Assembly: GCA_003505155.1 (NCBI GenBank) | Contig: DNYJ01000038.1 | Coordinates: 45,457 to 51,392 of the forward strand | DNA from: Candidatus Uhrbacteria bacterium | GTDB lineage: Bacteria > Patescibacteriota > Patescibacteriia > UBA9934 > UBA10169 | Direction of reading: 5' to 3' | Length of the DNA: 5,936 nucleotides | Shown here: piece after piece, positions 1 to 5,936 of the stretch | How positions within the stretch are numbered: position 1 is the first letter of the stretch | How the letters are laid out: each line of letters opens with the position of its first letter | Notes under the pieces: model-generated | Seen by the model: the letters and a program-made list of their open reading frames with translations, nothing else | What the model was told of the DNA's origin: nothing | The model's database searches: none | Translations under genes and position numbers: made by a program

Positions 1-1988
1 GTTCCTTTGCACACGTCGCAGGAAACATAAACCGTTGGCAGGAAGTGCATCTCAATGGCGATCACCCCGTGTCCTTCGCAGTTTTCACATCGGCCTCCGG
101 GAACGTTGAAGCTGAACCGACCGATTTTGTACCCGCGATACCGCGCTTCCGGCGTGGCCGCAAACAATTCCCGAATGGGTCCCCACGCGCCCGTATACGT
201 CGCCGGATTGGAACGCGGCGTGCGGCCAATCGCCGATTGATCAATCAGAATTGCTTTGTCAATATATTCGGTTCCCAACACCGCTTTGTGCTTGCCCGGC
301 GTTGCTTTCGATCCATACAGCCGCCGCGCCAGCTCTTTGTACATCGTGTCATACGCGAGCGTTGACTTGCCCGATCCCGACACCCCCGTCACACAGATAA
401 ACCGACGCAGAGGAAACTCCGCGTCAATGTTCTTCAGATTGTTCTCGCTGGCTCCTTTGACGCGAATCGAATCTCCGCCGACGCTCCGGCGTTCCTTCGG
501 CACGGGAATCGTCTTATCTCCGCGCAAGTAGGCGGCGGTAAGCGATTTCTTGTCCTCAAAAATCTTCGGCGTCTCTCCCAGAGCAACCACATTCCCGCCA
601 TGCACGCCTGCGCCCGGCCCCAGCTCTACCATGAAGTCCGACGCGCGGATCGTATCCTCGTCGTGCTCGACGACCAGGACGCTGTTGCCAAGATCGCGAA
701 GCTCCTGAAGCGTCTTCACGAGCCGTTCGTTGTCGCGCTGGTGCAAACCGATCGTGGGCTCATCGAGCACATACAGCGCACCGACCAGCCGCGTCCCAAC
801 CTGGCTCGCCAAACGAATGCGCTGGGCTTCTCCGCCCGACAAAGTTCCCGCCATACGATTGAGCGTGAGGTAATGCAGGCCGACGTCGAGCATGAACTGC
901 AGACGGTTCACCACCTCGCGAAGAGCCATCTCGCCGATCGCCCGATCGCGCTCGGAAAGTTTTGACTCAAGAAAAAATTCCACCGCCTGGTCAATCGACA
1001 TCGCACTTACATCCATGATGGATTTGTTCGCAATCCATACGTGCAGGGATTCCGGACGAAGACGCGCACCGTTGCACACACCACAAACATCCTCGGAAAA
1101 AAGCTCGACGGTGCCAAGACCGTGACAGGACTGACACGCGCCATAGGGCGAGTTGAAGCTGAACAGACGCGGTTCGATTTCGGGAAATGAGAAACCGCAG
1201 ACCGGGCAGGCAAATTTAGACGAAAGCGTAATCTCGTCGTCGGCAAAGAGAAACGTCGCCGTTCCCATCCCGCGATCTACCGCAATTTCCACAGCCTCTG
1301 CAAGCCGTTGCCTACCCTCCTTCGTCTTGAGATTCTCGAGTGTTACCTCGTCAACAATGACGTCAATGTCATGCTGTTGATAGCGACTCAACCTGATCTT
1401 TTCCGAGAGCTTATGCGGCTTGCCGTCAATACGAACGCGGGCAAACCCGTCGTTGTAGAGATCGTAAAGCAACTGGTAATACTCTCCCTTTCGCCCTCGC
1501 ACGATGGGAGCGAGAATAGAAATTGATCCGGATTGATCCAATTTTGGATCCGGATTCATCCGAGACAACACAAAGTCAACCATTTCTTCAACAGTCAGCT
1601 TATCAATCGGCGTTTTGCAATTCACACAATGCGGCTTGCCGATGCGCGCGAAGAGCACGCGGAGATAATCGTAGATCTCCGTGATGGTGGCGACCGTCGA
1701 GCGCGGGTTCGCCGAGTGCGCTTTCTGATCAATTGAGATCGCCGGAGAAAGCCCTTCGATCTCGTCCACATCCGGCTTCTGCATCTGCCCCAAAAACTGA
1801 CGAGCGTAAGCAGAGAGAGATTCGACGTAACGACGCTGTCCTTCGGCAAAGATCGTATCAAAAGCCAGTGAAGACTTCCCCGATCCCGACAATCCGGTAA
1901 TGCACACCAGCTTGTTGCGAGGTATCTCAAGACTGATGTTCTTAAGATTATGCTCCCGCGCCCCTTTGATGGTTATATTGTTTTGCAT
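1..1988 (-). CDS. uvrA: UvrA, excinuclease ABC damage-sensor ATPase (C-terminus cut by window edge; insertion domain missing)
   Basis: UvrA is the dimeric ABC-type ATPase that detects bulky DNA lesions and loads UvrB in nucleotide excision repair. I translated 662 uninterrupted codons. Visible in order: Walker [10 protein letters not shown] (32-40); UvrB-binding region (about 120-255); zinc-module cysteines C261/C264 and C285/C288; ABC signature LSGGEAQ (383-389); Walker B YVLDEP (406-411); second Walker [10 protein letters not shown] (535-543); second zinc finger C634/C637/C657/C660, C-X2-C-X19-C-X2-C. The last ~280 residues lie outside the window. Only 13 residues separate C288 from C302 (the CGVCNGARL segment), where E. 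coli and Geobacillus UvrA have roughly 110-125, so the insertion domain is absent; the offset of both later motifs agrees. A small extra loop sits at 145-155. The ATG at 1988 lies inside the end of uvrB (16-nt overlap) and starts the typical N-terminus ending in GAREHNLKN. No Shine-Dalgarno is close by, so translational coupling to uvrB is likely. Confidence 0.97.
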   Translation of the reverse strand, partial: MQNNITIKGAREHNLKNISLEIPRNKLVCITGLSGSGKSSLAFDTIFAEGQRRYVESLSAYARQFLGQMQKPDVDEIEGLSPAISIDQKAHSANPRSTVATITEIYDYLRVLFARIGKPHCVNCKTPIDKLTVEEMVDFVLSRMNPDPKLDQSGSISILAPIVRGRKGEYYQLLYDLYNDGFARVRIDGKPHKLSEKIRLSRYQQHDIDVIVDEVTLENLKTKEGRQRLAEAVEIAVDRGMGTATFLFADDEITLSSKFACPVCGFSFPEIEPRLFSFNSPYGACQSCHGLGTVELFSEDVCGVCNGARLRPESLHVWIANKSIMDVSAMSIDQAVEFFLESKLSERDRAIGEMALREVVNRLQFMLDVGLHYLTLNRMAGTLSGGEAQRIRLASQVGTRLVGALYVLDEPTIGLHQRDNERLVKTLQELRDLGNSVLVVEHDEDTIRASDFMVELGPGAGVHGGNVVALGETPKIFEDKKSLTAAYLRGDKTIPVPKERRSVGGDSIRVKGASENNLKNIDAEFPLRRFICVTGVSGSGKSTLAYDTMYKELARRLYGSKATPGKHKAVLGTEYIDKAILIDQSAIGRTPRSNPATYTGAWGPIRELFAATPEARYRGYKIGRFSFNVPGGRCENCEGHGVIAIEMHFLPTVYVSCDVCKG
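1525..1556. repeat. GATCC-rich direct and inverted repeat inside uvrA
   Basis: GATCCGGATT occurs twice, at 1525-1534 and 1547-1556. Between and overlapping them is a near-perfect palindrome, GATCCAA-TT-TTGGATC (1535-1550). The stretch encodes residues 145-155 of UvrA ([11 protein letters not shown]), a loop about 7-8 residues longer than in E. coli UvrA, in the UvrB-binding domain. It may be a local duplication. Confidence 0.5.
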
Positions 1989-4024
1989 AGTTGTTTCGTT
2001 TTAAACTCACCCTCCAGCACCTTAATCTCATCTCGCAGGATCGCGGCGAGTTCGAATTGCAGGTTGGCGGCGGCTTTTTTCATTTCCACCTCCTTCTCCG
2101 CAATGACTTCTCTGATCTCGTGCGGTTCGGCCGTCATTTCGATCTTCAAAATATTCTTCACGTCAGTTTCTCCGAGACTGAGCAACTCGCGAATATCCCC
2201 CACCTCCTTTTTAATCGTCTGTGGCGTAATCCCATGCTTCTTGTTGTAAGTGATCTGCTTCTTGCGCCGACGATTCGTCTCATCAATCGCACGCTTCATC
2301 GAACCCGTCATCTCGTCCCCGTATAAAATCACCTTCCCCTCTACATTGCGCGCCACACGCCCGATCGTCTGAATAAGCGACGACTCGGAGCGCAAGAAGC
2401 CTTCCTTGTCGGCATCGAGAATGCCCATCAGCGTCACCTCCGGAAGATCGAGCCCCTCGCGAAGAAGATTGACACCAACCACAACGTCATACACACCCTT
2501 GCGCAAATCTGTCAGTACCCCGATGCGGTCAATCGTCTTCACATCCGAATGAAGATACTGCACCTTGATCCCTTTCTCGACAAGAAAGTCGGTGAGATCC
2601 TCCGCCATCTTTTTCGTCAGCGTCGTCACCAGCGTACGCTCGCTCTTGGGAACACGCTTCTCGATCTCCGCAATCAGATCCTCGATCTGGCCGGGGTATT
2701 TCTTAGCCGATAGCAAAGATCCCTCGACGTAGCTCGGGATGACGATCCGTCCTTCGGAAACAGGACGGATCGTCACTTCCGGATCCACCAGTCCGGTCGG
2801 ACGGATGATCTGTTCAACGATTTGCTCCGACGTCTCCTTCTCGATCAGTCCCGGCGTCGCGCTCACATAGACCGCTTGGCCGATCTTCTCGTCAAACTCG
2901 TCGAACGTCAGAGGACGGTTGTCAACCGCGCTCGGAAGACGGAAGCCGTGCTCGACGAGCGTGCGCTTGCGAGCCTGATCGCCGTTGTACATCCCGCGCA
3001 CCTGTGGAAGCGTTACGTGCGACTCATCCACAACGAGCAGAAAGTCGTCGGGAAAATAATCAAGGAGCGTATACGGCGCCTGCCCCGGAGCTCGGCCGTC
3101 GAAATGCCGTGAGTAGTTTTCTATCCCGCTACAGTAACCGATGTTTTGGATCATCTCGAGATCGTATCGCGTGCGGCGAGACAACCGTTCCGCTTCGAGC
3201 GTCTTGCTTTCTCGATCAAGCAGAGCGAGCCGCTCCTTCAGCTCGGCGCGAATCGCCGCAAGAGCGCGCTCGCGCGTGACGGGCGTTGACATAAAATGTT
3301 TGGCCGGAAATATCCACACGTCCGCTTGCCGACCTTCCATCTTTCTGGTGACGGGATCAAGCTTGACGATTTCGCCAGCCGCTTCGTTCTTGAATGTTAC
3401 GCGATAGATCGTCTCCTCGCTCATCGGCATAACCTCCATCACGTCCCCGCGCACGCGGTACGTGCCAAGTTTAAGATCGGCGTTCGTGCGTTCAAATTGC
3501 ATCGCGACCAACTGGCGCATGACATTCTGACGCGTCGAGCCCTGCTCCACATGAATGACAAACTCCTTGTACGCTTCGGGCGATCCCAAGCCGTAGATGC
3601 ACGAGACCGAGGCCACGATGATGACGTCGCGGCGAGAGAGAAGCGCTTGAGTCGCGGCATGACGAAGACGGTCAATCTCCTTGTTGATCTGCGCATCCTT
3701 TTCGATGTACGTGTCCGTACGCGGCAAATACGCCTCCGGCTGATAGTAGTCATAGTAGGAGACAAAGTACTCGACGGCGTTCCCAGGAAAAAACTCGCGA
3801 AACTCATTGCACAGCTGTGCGGCGAGCGTTTTGTTGTGAGCCAACACCAGCACGGGCTTCTGCACGTTTTGGATGACGTTCGCAATGGTAAACGTCTTCC
3901 CTGATCCCGTCACGCCAAAAAGCGTCTGCTTATTGAGACCGTCCTTGAGACCTTTCGTGAGAGCCTTGATCGCGGAAGGCTGATCGCCGGCGGGTTGGTA
4001 ATTCGCCTTAAGTTGAAAATCCAT
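1973..4024 (-). CDS. uvrB: UvrB, excinuclease ABC subunit B (with repeat-derived in-frame insertion)
   Basis: UvrB is the helicase-fold protein that UvrA loads at lesions; it verifies damage and recruits UvrC. It is 683 residues, close to the usual 660-680 plus an insert. Visible in order: GDQPSAI near the N-terminus; Walker A GVTGSGKT (37-44); the beta-hairpin that threads between DNA strands, [21 protein letters not shown] region (90-110); DESH Walker B (333-336); VYVSATPG (386-392); [15 protein letters not shown] (467-481); [14 protein letters not shown] (517-530); motif [11 protein letters not shown] (552-560), usually QTIGRAARN; and a C-terminal UVR coiled-coil motif (about 638-673). Between RPV and GQIEDL, residues 423-444 are extra compared with typical UvrB, and their DNA contains a dispersed palindromic repeat. 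The ATG at 4024 gives the standard N-terminus. It follows directly after a T-rich tract, and the nearest AGGAG is 24 nt upstream, too far for normal use. All catalytic motifs look intact. Confidence 0.98.
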   Translation of the reverse strand: MDFQLKANYQPAGDQPSAIKALTKGLKDGLNKQTLFGVTGSGKTFTIANVIQNVQKPVLVLAHNKTLAAQLCNEFREFFPGNAVEYFVSYYDYYQPEAYLPRTDTYIEKDAQINKEIDRLRHAATQALLSRRDVIIVASVSCIYGLGSPEAYKEFVIHVEQGSTRQNVMRQLVAMQFERTNADLKLGTYRVRGDVMEVMPMSEETIYRVTFKNEAAGEIVKLDPVTRKMEGRQADVWIFPAKHFMSTPVTRERALAAIRAELKERLALLDRESKTLEAERLSRRTRYDLEMIQNIGYCSGIENYSRHFDGRAPGQAPYTLLDYFPDDFLLVVDESHVTLPQVRGMYNGDQARKRTLVEHGFRLPSAVDNRPLTFDEFDEKIGQAVYVSATPGLIEKETSEQIVEQIIRPTGLVDPEVTIRPVSEGRIVIPSYVEGSLLSAKKYPGQIEDLIAEIEKRVPKSERTLVTTLTKKMAEDLTDFLVEKGIKVQYLHSDVKTIDRIGVLTDLRKGVYDVVVGVNLLREGLDLPEVTLMGILDADKEGFLRSESSLIQTIGRVARNVEGKVILYGDEMTGSMKRAIDETNRRRKKQITYNKKHGITPQTIKKEVGDIRELLSLGETDVKNILKIEMTAEPHEIREVIAEKEVEMKKAAANLQFELAAILRDEIKVLEGEFKTKQLCKTI
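2716..2743 (+). repeat. Dispersed palindromic repeat, copy 1, inside uvrB
   Basis: The plus strand begins AAGATCCCTCGACG and ends TAGCTCGGGATGAC. ATCCC and GGGAT at its flanks are perfectly complementary, giving an imperfect hairpin. It closely resembles an element I recall as abundant in many uncultured-bacterium genomes. It lies within the extra 22 codons of uvrB (2693-2758), where the coding strand reads it as [12 protein letters not shown]. It matches copy 2 at 23 of 28 positions. Confidence 0.6.
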
Positions 4025-4057
4025 AAAAACGAAACGCCCGAGGAGAGACTCCTAGGG
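4025..4057 (-). terminator. Terminator-like hairpin and T tract abutting the uvrB start
   Basis: On the minus strand, CCCTAGGAG (4057-4049) pairs with CTCCTCGGG (4045-4037) across a TCT loop: 8 pairs and one mismatch. A T-rich tract (CGTTTCGTTTTT) follows and runs straight into the uvrB ATG. The shape fits an intrinsic terminator for the nucleotidyltransferase gene. However, it lies downstream of the possible uvrB promoter, so it could instead attenuate uvrBA or simply be a leader hairpin. The only AGGAG near uvrB is buried in its 5' arm. Confidence 0.4.
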
Positions 4058-4068
4058 GGATCAAGAGA

Positions 4069-4097
4069 ACTTTAGCGTGCACCAAGCAAAAAAGCAA
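4069..4097 (-). promoter_or_regulatory. Possible sigma-70-type promoter for uvrBA
   Basis: In the gap before uvrB, the minus strand has TTGCTT (4092-4097), a 17-nt spacer and TAAAGT (4069-4074). These match the -35 and -10 consensus at 3/6 and 4/6. Transcription would start near 4062, giving a leader of about 38 nt. It is weak by sequence but well placed. No LexA-type operator (CTGT-N8-ACAG or GAAC-N4-GTTC) is visible, so SOS control is not supported. Confidence 0.35.
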
Positions 4098-4107
4098 CCT
4101 CGCTCAA

Positions 4108-4626
4108 TCACCCAAGATTGCGAACGCGATTGGCGCCGTCGATGAATTTGATGTATTTCGCGACCGCATTGGGAACCTTCTCGTCCCAGAACGCGTCGTC
4201 GTCGCACATCATCTGCAAAATCTTTCCACCGTCGAATCCCGGCACTTTTTTGATTTCCTTTACCTCAATCCCGTGAGATCCACAGAGCTTCTCCACCGCC
4301 GGATTTCCAGTCCACACCGCGTCGAACGCTCCGACCTTCTCCCGCACGTGATCCAGCCACTTGGCATCCTCCGCCACATCCGGCACGCCTACGATCACAA
4401 CGTTCGCCTCGATGAGATTCTTCTCTTGCAAGGCTCGCTGAACCATCTCCCGCCGCTCATCCCAGCTGAAAGGATGTTCCTTCGTGTCGCGCTGATCCGA
4501 AGAACCGATGACAACAACCACCTTGCCGCAGAGTTTGACCATGCCTTCAAGCACCATCATTTGTCCGGTGTGGAACGGCTGGAAACGGCCGGGAAAGAGG
4601 CAGGTTTTGTTGGAGAAGTCGGTCAT
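4108..4626 (-). CDS. NadM-like nucleotidyltransferase with altered signature motifs
   Basis: This 172-residue protein has the HxGH-type cytidylyltransferase fold and most resembles archaeal-type nicotinamide-nucleotide adenylyltransferase (NadM), which makes NAD from NMN and ATP in the cytoplasm. Support: N-terminal strand and loop CLFPGRFQPFHTGQ (9-22); VVVVIGSSDQ (36-45); PFSWDERREM (52-61), matching the family's NPFT-GER stretch; WTGNP (105-109), matching its SGNP; and a C-terminal VPNAVAKYIKFIDG segment (151-164) like NadM's VP-AV-IDG end. Two expected features are changed. The second His of HxGH is Gln (Q22), and the ISGTxIR motif reads FDGGKIL (131-137), losing Ser, Thr and Arg. It may therefore be a divergent NMN adenylyltransferase, act on another substrate, or be inactive. 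The ATG at 4626 fits the fold's usual start; no Shine-Dalgarno is present and the start context is TTTTTATG. It ends with TGA 83 nt before uvrB. Confidence 0.85.
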   Translation of the reverse strand: MTDFSNKTCLFPGRFQPFHTGQMMVLEGMVKLCGKVVVVIGSSDQRDTKEHPFSWDERREMVQRALQEKNLIEANVVIVGVPDVAEDAKWLDHVREKVGAFDAVWTGNPAVEKLCGSHGIEVKEIKKVPGFDGGKILQMMCDDDAFWDEKVPNAVAKYIKFIDGANRVRNLG

Positions 4627-4629
4627 AAA

Positions 4630-4650
4630 AAGTCAGAAGTCAAAAGTCAA
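4630..4650. repeat. Heptamer tandem repeat, three AAGTCA(A/G) units
   Basis: Three consecutive 7-nt units AAGTCAG, AAGTCAA, AAGTCAA on the plus strand fill most of the 35-nt gap before the nucleotidyltransferase start. In the transcript direction the leader reads as TTGACTT units and then TTTTTATG. It replaces any Shine-Dalgarno sequence. Such short heptamer arrays occur between genes in many bacterial genomes; copy number may vary between strains. Confidence 0.8.
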
Positions 4651-4661
4651 AGGTTACGTTC

Positions 4662-5186
4662 CTATTCTACCACAATGGTGAGGTGTGGCTTACAATATGT
4701 CATCTCGAGCTTAGCCGATGGATCTTCACGATGCCAAATATGGCCTCGCGGCGTGTACATTTTTCGAGGACACGCGAGGTGCGTTTCCCAAGGCGACGCA
4801 TCCCGTGTCGTCAGGTGCATTATGAGGCTCAACGGCGGCAGAGACTCCACATTGAGATCGAGAAGACGCAGGCGCGGGTACTCCTTTTGCAGATGGATGT
4901 AGCCGAACGCTTCCCACGCGCGACGCGTATTTTGTCGAGAGGCGGACGCGAGGCAAATGGGGTGATCGGGGTGGCGAGCGCAGAACCAGTCAAGCGCCGC
5001 TCGAGCGGCATCCACATGCACAACGCCGGAAGGATCGCAGTGATCCGGCACATCGGCCACCAACAAAAAGTCACGCCGAATATCCCGTCGAAGACCTTGA
5101 GCCTTGTCGAGAGGAGCTTCCTCGAGGAGCGGCGCATGGTGCTCCGCCAACCGAATCGCCTCTTGTGTGCGCTCGTAGTGAGTCAC
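4662..5186 (-). CDS. Hypothetical protein, 174 aa, C-terminus made partly from repeat DNA
   Basis: I do not recognise this protein. It starts with GTG at 5186, 3 nt after the upstream stop, with no Shine-Dalgarno, and ends with TAG. Residues 1-116 look like a real soluble alpha/beta protein: a charged N-terminal helix (ERTQEAIRLAEHHAPLLEE), strand-like DFLLVADV (39-46) and GVVHVD (54-59), helix AARAALDWFCARH (60-72), strand PICLASAS (76-83), then a helix with RRAWEAFGY. There is no signal peptide or membrane segment. From about residue 117 the character changes: the DNA holds a strong inverted repeat and, at residues 154-163 (EDPSAKLEMT), a copy of the repeat also inserted in uvrB. The original stop may have been lost and the frame extended into repeat DNA. 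Tight spacing suggests cotranscription with the surface-protein gene. The reading frame is plausible but rests on context and codon pattern rather than homology. Confidence 0.6.
   Translation of the reverse strand: MTHYERTQEAIRLAEHHAPLLEEAPLDKAQGLRRDIRRDFLLVADVPDHCDPSGVVHVDAARAALDWFCARHPDHPICLASASRQNTRRAWEAFGYIHLQKEYPRLRLLDLNVESLPPLSLIMHLTTRDASPWETHLACPRKMYTPRGHIWHREDPSAKLEMTYCKPHLTIVVE
4664..4672 (-). promoter_or_regulatory. Possible extended -10 promoter for the nucleotidyltransferase gene
   Basis: The minus strand reads TGGTAGAAT, an extended -10 (TGn) with a 5/6 match to TATAAT. The TAG inside it is the stop codon of the 174-aa gene. Transcription would start near 4657, about 30 nt before the ATG, with the heptamer repeat as leader. 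No good -35 lies at 17 nt; TTGTAA lies at 20 nt. The gene may equally be cotranscribed from upstream. Confidence 0.3.
4699..4726 (-). repeat. Dispersed palindromic repeat, copy 2, in the 174-aa gene
   Basis: The minus strand begins AAGATCCATCGGCT and ends AAGCTCGAGATGAC, identical to copy 1 (read on the plus strand) at 23 of 28 positions. It is inverted relative to copy 1, so the two genes read the element from opposite strands. It encodes residues 154-163 (EDPSAKLEMT) near the C-terminus of the hypothetical protein. Confidence 0.55.
4744..4779. repeat. Strong inverted repeat inside the 174-aa gene
   Basis: On the plus strand, CCTCGCG, a 2-nt bulge and GTGT pair with ACACGCGAGG at the other end: nearly 11 base pairs around a 13-nt loop. 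It starts 17 nt from repeat copy 2. A smaller inverted repeat, TGCGT/ACGCA, follows at 4780-4800. Such a stem is unusual in coding DNA and supports the view that this gene's 3' part derives from repeat elements. Confidence 0.45.
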
Positions 5187-5189
5187 AAG

Positions 5190-5936
5190 TTACGGCAAGA
5201 TATTATCGTTGATCGAGCTCACCGAACCACGCTGGGCAATGACGTCGAACCCGATCGCATGGGTCAGCTCGTCGCCGAAAATGTAGTTGCTGTAAAACGC
5301 TTCCGAAACGTCGTCAATCTGCTGATTCCAGTTATCGCCGTAGAGCCCCCGCGCAACCTCTTCGCTTGCGATCGGACGTAAAACGCCATAACGCGCCACC
5401 GCGTACACTTTATTCACGGTCGGAAATTTGATCATCTTCATCCCCGGGTGATAGCGCACATTGCCGCCGAGCGTGAACGACGCCATCATCGCGTTCGTAA
5501 TGAGATGAATATTCTCGAACGCGGCGTACCAAGTGAAGTAGGCTTTCTCGTTCGGGAACGCATGACGCTTGCCGGTATTGTCGAGGAAATACACCGTGCG
5601 ACAAGGATGCGTGAAGTCTTCCCCGCCCGGGCAAACGGTTTTGATGAGGACGGGGGAAGCGGCCACAACCTCCGCCTCGCTCCACGCGGTGGCATCAACT
5701 TCGGCAGGCAAGGGCAAGCCATCGTCGCCATAACTGTGCGGAGCCTCAATCGGAGCATTAGCAACCTCGATGATCTTCGACGGCCCCTTCGTCTCGTTGC
5801 CGAGCGAATCAAGACAAACTGCACGGATGCTATTTGCCGAACGAATCGTCGTGAACGTGTACGTCGCTTCCCATCGACCGAGATCGGCGTTGTACGTCAT
5901 CGGCGTTTCGTAGATGCTCGAGACCAGAAGCGTACA
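5190..5936 (-). CDS. Surface/S-layer-like protein, C-terminal part (start outside window)
   Basis: The frame is open to the window edge, so these 248 residues are the C-terminal part of a longer protein; the ATG at 5900 is probably internal. Numbered from the edge, residues 1-62 look like one beta-sandwich (Ig- or fibronectin-like) domain: YNADLGRWEATYTF, then a stretch ending DSLGNETKGPSKIIEV, a form typical of extracellular bacterial Ig-like repeats. A Pro/Ala/acidic linker follows. Residues 97-222 form a second domain with LIKTVC, HPCRTVYFLDNTGKRHAFP, NEKAYFTWYAAF, LGGNVRYHPGMKMIKF, KVYAVARYGVLRPI and GLYGDNWNQQIDDV. I recall this domain as common, often repeated, in large surface proteins of CPR bacteria; its function is unknown to me. 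Two cysteines (102, 112) flank a loop and could form a disulfide outside the cell. No sortase motif or C-terminal membrane anchor is visible. Export and surface location are inferred from domain type, since the N-terminus is missing. Confidence 0.85.
   Translation of the reverse strand, partial: CTLLVSSIYETPMTYNADLGRWEATYTFTTIRSANSIRAVCLDSLGNETKGPSKIIEVANAPIEAPHSYGDDGLPLPAEVDATAWSEAEVVAASPVLIKTVCPGGEDFTHPCRTVYFLDNTGKRHAFPNEKAYFTWYAAFENIHLITNAMMASFTLGGNVRYHPGMKMIKFPTVNKVYAVARYGVLRPIASEEVARGLYGDNWNQQIDDVSEAFYSNYIFGDELTHAIGFDVIAQRGSVSSINDNILP

Noticed and set aside
3296..3904. Long plus-strand open frame (202 codons) opposite uvrB
   Set aside because: It is fully antisense to conserved UvrB sequence, and its product is low-complexity and Arg/His-rich, as expected of a mirrored frame.
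4025..4107. SOS (LexA) operator upstream of uvrB
   Set aside because: I searched the gap for CTGT-N8-ACAG and GAAC-N4-GTTC forms and found neither.
4670..4688. CCACA/TGTGG inverted repeat as a terminator of the 174-aa gene
   Set aside because: The stem is only 5 bp, lies inside the coding region, and no T tract follows it.
4273..4902. Plus-strand open frame (209 codons) opposite the nucleotidyltransferase
   Set aside because: It is antisense to a recognisable enzyme and crosses the intergenic heptamer repeat, so it is a shadow frame.
4683..5381. Plus-strand open frame (232 codons) opposite the hypothetical and surface genes
   Set aside because: It spans two minus-strand genes, one with a recognisable domain. 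The translation shows no coherent fold or motif.
5900..5902. ATG at 5900 as the true start of the surface protein
   Set aside because: The frame stays open to the window edge, the residues before it continue the same beta-sandwich pattern, and no signal peptide follows this ATG.

Overview
All five genes in this window lie on the minus strand and read from high to low coordinates. The upstream-most gene (5936 down to 5190) carries a surface-protein domain that I recall as widespread in Candidate Phyla Radiation (Patescibacteria) genomes, with motifs such as HAFPNEKAYFTWY and ALYG-type GLYGDNW. With the compact spacing, the dispersed GGGATGAC-type palindromic repeats and the heptamer repeat, this suggests an uncultured CPR-like bacterium of moderate GC content. 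That placement is inference from memory of the family, not a database result. TAA, TAG and TGA each end one gene here, so the standard bacterial code is likely.

Layout in transcription order: (1) the C-terminal 248 residues of a surface/S-layer-like protein, with its start outside the window; (2) 3 nt later, a 174-residue hypothetical protein starting with GTG, whose last ~50 codons run through inverted repeats and one copy of a dispersed repeat; (3) after a 35-nt gap containing an AAGTCAA heptamer repeat, a NadM-like nucleotidyltransferase with both signature motifs altered; (4) after an 83-nt gap with a possible promoter and a terminator-like hairpin, uvrB, complete at 683 codons; (5) uvrA, whose start overlaps the end of uvrB by 16 nt and which runs off the window edge after 662 codons.

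uvrB and uvrA form a classical nucleotide excision repair pair: UvrA finds lesions and loads UvrB, which verifies damage. No uvrC is visible. The two genes depart from textbook members in different ways. UvrA lacks about 110 residues where the insertion domain normally sits. UvrB carries an extra ~22-residue loop whose DNA is a copy of the dispersed repeat found again in the 174-residue gene. The surface protein, hypothetical protein and nucleotidyltransferase have no evident functional link to repair.

None of the four visible start codons has a Shine-Dalgarno sequence at normal spacing, and two share the context TTTTTATG. No RNA gene, CRISPR array, insertion sequence or phage gene was seen. 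The only noncoding stretches are the 83-, 35- and 3-nt gaps described above.
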